NCBI RefSeq assembly: GCF_013204845.1
Contig: NZ_JABMKY010000010.1
Coordinates: forward strand, 124,001 to 188,000
Reading direction: 5' to 3'
Length of the DNA stretch: 64,000 nucleotides
From: Paenibacillus qinlingensis
GTDB taxonomy: Bacteria; Bacillota; Bacilli; Paenibacillales; NBRC-103111
Shown here: positions 61,901 to 64,000 of the stretch, one piece after another
Position numbering within the stretch: the stretch's first letter is position 1
Layout of the letters: each line of letters starts with the position of its first letter
Notes under the pieces: model-generated
Database searches by the model: none
What the model saw: only the letters and a program-made list of their open reading frames with translations
Told to the model about the DNA's origin: nothing
Translations under genes and position numbers: made by a program

Positions 61901-63926
61901 TAGTGAAAACAATATTACTAGCGTTCCCAATGGAAGTACACTCCAAATGAGTGAGAAAGTGTTGCCAGGAAATGCAACGAACGCTGCTGTAACTTGGAGC
62001 GTTGAAGCAGGCACAGGAACAGCAACGATTAGTTCGTCTGGTGAGTTGAGAGGAACTAGTCTAGGCACAGTAATCGTCAAGGCAACAGCCAATGATGAAT
62101 CAGCAATTGTTGGTACGATGACGATCACAATCACGCCTATACTTGTCACAAGCATTAATGTTACGAGTGAAGACAATATAATAAGCATTCCCAATGGAAG
62201 TACACTCCAAATGAGTGAGAAAGTGTTGCCAGGAAATGCAACGAACACGTCTGTAACATGGAGCGTTGAAGCAGGCACAGGAACAGCAACGATTAGTCTG
62301 TCTGGTTTATTGACAGGAACAACTGTAGGTACAGTCACGGTCAAAGCTACAGCCAAAGATGGTTCGAATATTGTAGGTAGCAAGATCATTACGATTGAAG
62401 CGATCCCACTCACAAGTATCGTCGTGACAGGAGAGGATGAAGCAACAAGCGTTCCGAATGGAAGTACACTGCAAATGATTGCAGCAGTATTACCTGAAAA
62501 CGCGACGAATGCTTCTGTAACTTGGAGCGTAGTAGCAGGAACAGGGACAGCAACAATCAGCCCGACAGGTGAATTGACTGGAACAGGTGTAGGAACTGTC
62601 ACGGTGAAAGCTACAGCCAATGATGGTTCCAATGTTGTTGGCAGTAAGATCATTTCAGTAGCGGCGATACCAGTTACAAGTATCGTCGTAACCGGAACTG
62701 GTGATGCCACAACGGTAACCAATGGACACTCATTGCAGATGAAGGCGGCGGTTTGGCCAGACAATGCATCACATACCGATGTAACCTGGAGTGTGGTTGC
62801 AAATACAGGAAATGCGACGATAAGCGTGACGGGGTTATTGACGGGTACGCAAGTCGGTACAGTTACGGTAATTGCTACGGCAACAGATGGATCAGCGACT
62901 AAAGGAATTACAATAATTACGATTGCTGCAATACCTGTTAGTCATATTGAGGTTAAAGGTGCAGGGGACTTAACATCGGTAGTTGCAGGAAATACGTTGC
63001 AAATGATTGCAAATCTACTACCTGAAAATGCGACGAACCCATCAGTGACCTGGAGTGTATATGGCAACCCGGGAGTAGCTACGATTAGTGATTTAGGCAT
63101 ACTTAATGCGATTGAACCCGGTAATGTTACGATTACTGCGACAGCTACTGATGGTTCTGGTGTAAAAGGCAGCACAGCTATTACAATAACTCCGATACCG
63201 GAAGTACCCGTTATGACGATAAGTATCTCTGTAAAGGAAACTTCAAATAGAGATGCCGTTGTTATTGGTGGAACACTCCAACTGGAAGCATCCGTATTAC
63301 CATTAAATGTAACTAACTCTTCAGTAACATGGTATGTCTATGGGAATGGGAACGGAAATACAGGAAATGCATTAATTAGTCAAAGTGGTTTGTTAACAGC
63401 AACTGGTATTGGGACAGTTACGGTTGAGGCAAGAGCGAATGACGGATCAGGTATCATTGGCAAAAAAGTAATCACAATCACGTCGGATGCGCCTCAGATT
63501 AAATTAAGCCCAATCTCAACCAAGGTTCAAGGGGAAGTAGTTGAGTTACAAGGGACAACTAATCTAAATGGTTTGACCCTTACAATTCTGGCCCCTAACG
63601 GGACCGTACTGGCTAGTTATCAGGATGTTACTGTAGCTAATGGTACTTTCCATGATGCAAGGTTTGCTTTACCTGCTGATACGGAAGCAGGGATGTATAC
63701 ACTCATCGCTAATAATGGAATCATCTCAACACATACGAGCTTTGCTGTTATTCTAAGTTCTACATTTGCTTTACTAGATCATGATCATAATGGTCAAATA
63801 CAATTTGACGAAATTATTACTTATATTCAATCCGATAGTCCAACGCGAGATCTCAACTTGGATGGTAGAATCGATCGAGAAGATATTACGTTCATCTTGA
63901 GTCTGATTCCTTCGATGAAAGACTAG
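58980..63926 (+). CDS. Giant secreted protein: CSLREA-like, beta-helix, ten Big_2 repeats, dockerin-like end
   Basis: A 1648-residue exported protein from a GTG with AAGGAGAGGGGG eight bases upstream; the TTG at 58941 lies before that site. An N-terminal signal or anchor (about 8-38) ends near AANAAS. A CSLREA-like segment follows (FTVNTSLDVEDTNPGN, then CSIRAALMEANA). Next are a parallel beta-helix to about 385, a DUF11-type domain (about 389-510), a cadherin-like sandwich (about 514-608) and ten Big_2 Ig-like repeats of about 88 residues (610-1502). A further beta domain leads to a dockerin/EF-hand-like end with DHDHNGQIQFDE and DLNLDGRIDREDI. It has the make-up of an adhesin or matrix protein with possible calcium binding. 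It shares the operon with two tail-collar genes; no LPXTG or S-layer anchor is seen. Confidence 0.88.
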   Translation: MAFVRKEPQTIVKFTASIFVALLLLVAIIGLGFSFVGAANAASTFTVNTSLDVEDTNPGNGICDDGNGNCSIRAALMEANALAGADMISIPPDVYTLNAALGQLVVASDVSLIGIQGDPVNTIIQAATDAVSATNRVLSINPNVSTPGYDVKIEGLTLRYGKAPVGFGGGGIDGDAGTRTIEIANSIIADNTTSGNSLGGGAYLSGAAGGTVKLNDVVFSNNKAGVSSSASYSSQGGGVFLQGDMNLDLSKVIVTNNTSYGLGGGMAITPETTSSRIVTITDSSFTGNRATSKSSGAGSEGLAGGLYLGVPASISRTAISGNVADGDGGGLVVDHYFGSVALDVVTFAGNTANRGGAVYVSGYKLPSLLSGVVMADNVGGDLTINPDKQDLQVAIAPASGSNGIFSLGKTGAHYTVTVYNTGTPPVSGPITTVVTLPTGLTATAMSGSGWTCTYNTLTCTRSDIPQGQSAYAPIDLTVNVAANAARTITSSVTVSGGAEIDTTNNSGSFVTTILNRDAKLYNLIVSKGTLTPDFDSNTMAYTVSLPYADDTLKMMPTVNESHATVTVNTGAVESGAWSEAIPLQVGNTEINITVRAEDGTTATTVLTVSRAIPVSSIAVSGANDATIVMIGNSLQMSTDVSPGNATNKSVTWSVEAGTGNATIDETTGLLLGTVVGDVVVKATAIDGSGIVGTKSITIAPRKVTSIDVMSQGEASSVQNGEQLQMSALVYPENATNRTVVWSVVPGTGNAEINESTGLLTGTGVGEVVVKASATDDSGIVGTMNIEITKIPVTGIEVISESETTNVRNGKTLQLRALVSPDEATDRTVAWSVVPGTGNASIDASGVLTGTEVGTVTVISTANDNPDINGTLEVTIKAIPVTGILVTSEGELTSVSSGKTLQMIAVVSPDDATDRTVAWSIVPGTGNASIDASGVLTGTEVGTVTVIATANDNPDINGTMEVTILPILVTSIDVSSENNITSVPNGSTLQMSEKVLPGNATNAAVTWSVEAGTGTATISSSGELRGTSLGTVIVKATANDESAIVGTMTITITPILVTSINVTSEDNIISIPNGSTLQMSEKVLPGNATNTSVTWSVEAGTGTATISLSGLLTGTTVGTVTVKATAKDGSNIVGSKIITIEAIPLTSIVVTGEDEATSVPNGSTLQMIAAVLPENATNASVTWSVVAGTGTATISPTGELTGTGVGTVTVKATANDGSNVVGSKIISVAAIPVTSIVVTGTGDATTVTNGHSLQMKAAVWPDNASHTDVTWSVVANTGNATISVTGLLTGTQVGTVTVIATATDGSATKGITIITIAAIPVSHIEVKGAGDLTSVVAGNTLQMIANLLPENATNPSVTWSVYGNPGVATISDLGILNAIEPGNVTITATATDGSGVKGSTAITITPIPEVPVMTISISVKETSNRDAVVIGGTLQLEASVLPLNVTNSSVTWYVYGNGNGNTGNALISQSGLLTATGIGTVTVEARANDGSGIIGKKVITITSDAPQIKLSPISTKVQGEVVELQGTTNLNGLTLTILAPNGTVLASYQDVTVANGTFHDARFALPADTEAGMYTLIANNGIISTHTSFAVILSSTFALLDHDHNGQIQFDEIITYIQSDSPTRDLNLDGRIDREDITFILSLIPSMKD

Positions 63927-63932
63927 AGTTAG

Positions 63933-63966
63933 ATAAGCCTCCCAATAGAAGGGAGGCTTATTTTTT
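63933..63966 (+). terminator. Terminator of the collar/adhesin operon
   Basis: Arms ataagcctccc and gggaggcttat are perfectly complementary (11 bp) with a seven-base loop and six T. The remaining 34 bases of the window show nothing recognisable. Confidence 0.93.
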
Positions 63967-64000
63967 GCGCATAGCGTTGGCAAAGTTTCAGGGAGGTTCA

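Noticed and set aside
61679..62764. 361-codon open frame antisense to the Big_2 repeats
   Set aside because: It mirrors the repeat period of the sense gene and has no ribosome site or domain.

Overview
The window comes from a low-to-moderate GC Gram-positive bacterium of the Paenibacillus type. The evidence is strong AGGAGG-type ribosome binding sites, frequent TTG/GTG starts, YesM/YesN-type two-component pairs beside carbohydrate ABC transporters, the yrrN-yrrO-pbpI gene order known from Bacillus, a LipL-type octanoyl transfer gene near a four-gene pdh operon, and lipoprotein solute-binding proteins. This is inference from gene content; no rRNA or tRNA lies in the window. No prophage, integrase, insertion sequence or cas gene was recognised.

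Layout. 1-7315: tRNA-hydroxylation U32 pair (trhP1 truncated at the left edge, trhP2), a chemoreceptor, a class B penicillin-binding protein and lipL. 7307-13234: a convergent esterase and the pdhABCD operon with a terminator. 13348-19313: glycerophosphodiesterase, a fused acyltransferase/acyl-ACP synthetase, a convergent lipid kinase and a second chemoreceptor. 19322-20960: seven copies of a 61-bp palindromic repeat, a DUF559 (Vsr-like) nuclease gene, and an apparently non-coding transcription unit with a perfect consensus promoter and its own terminator. 21129-30009: an OsmC protein, then a sensor/regulator pair, a 167-bp MITE-like element, an ABC sugar importer and NagZ, which fits uptake and processing of amino-sugar material from cell wall or chitin. 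30181-36606: an MFS exporter, a DeoR regulator, an ECF sigma/anti-sigma module beside a triple-repeat COG4315 secreted protein, an inverted 51-bp repeat cluster, and a cytochrome c lipoprotein.

36707-48593: a second carbohydrate cluster with a DapA/NanA-like lyase, an ABC importer, a sensor kinase, a response regulator split by a frameshift, two aldo/keto reductases, a Gfo/Idh oxidoreductase and an AraC regulator. 48694-50573: a DUF2238 membrane protein and a beta-propeller lactonase. 50583-53286: a second array of the 61-bp repeat, an autoregulated MarR/MFS pair and a small unknown protein. 53307-57192: a lone LytTR protein, an FAD oxidoreductase preceded by a diverged purine-type riboswitch, and a Tat-exported PhoX phosphatase. 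57402-63966: an apparent operon of two tail-collar proteins and a 1648-residue secreted protein with a CSLREA-like start, beta-helix, ten Big_2 repeats and a dockerin-like end.

The observations most worth following are the variant purine riboswitch with an ON-type terminator (55303-55408), the two 61-bp-period palindrome arrays with CRISPR-like geometry but no CRISPR logic, the orphan RNA at about 20621-20960, and the collar/giant-adhesin operon.
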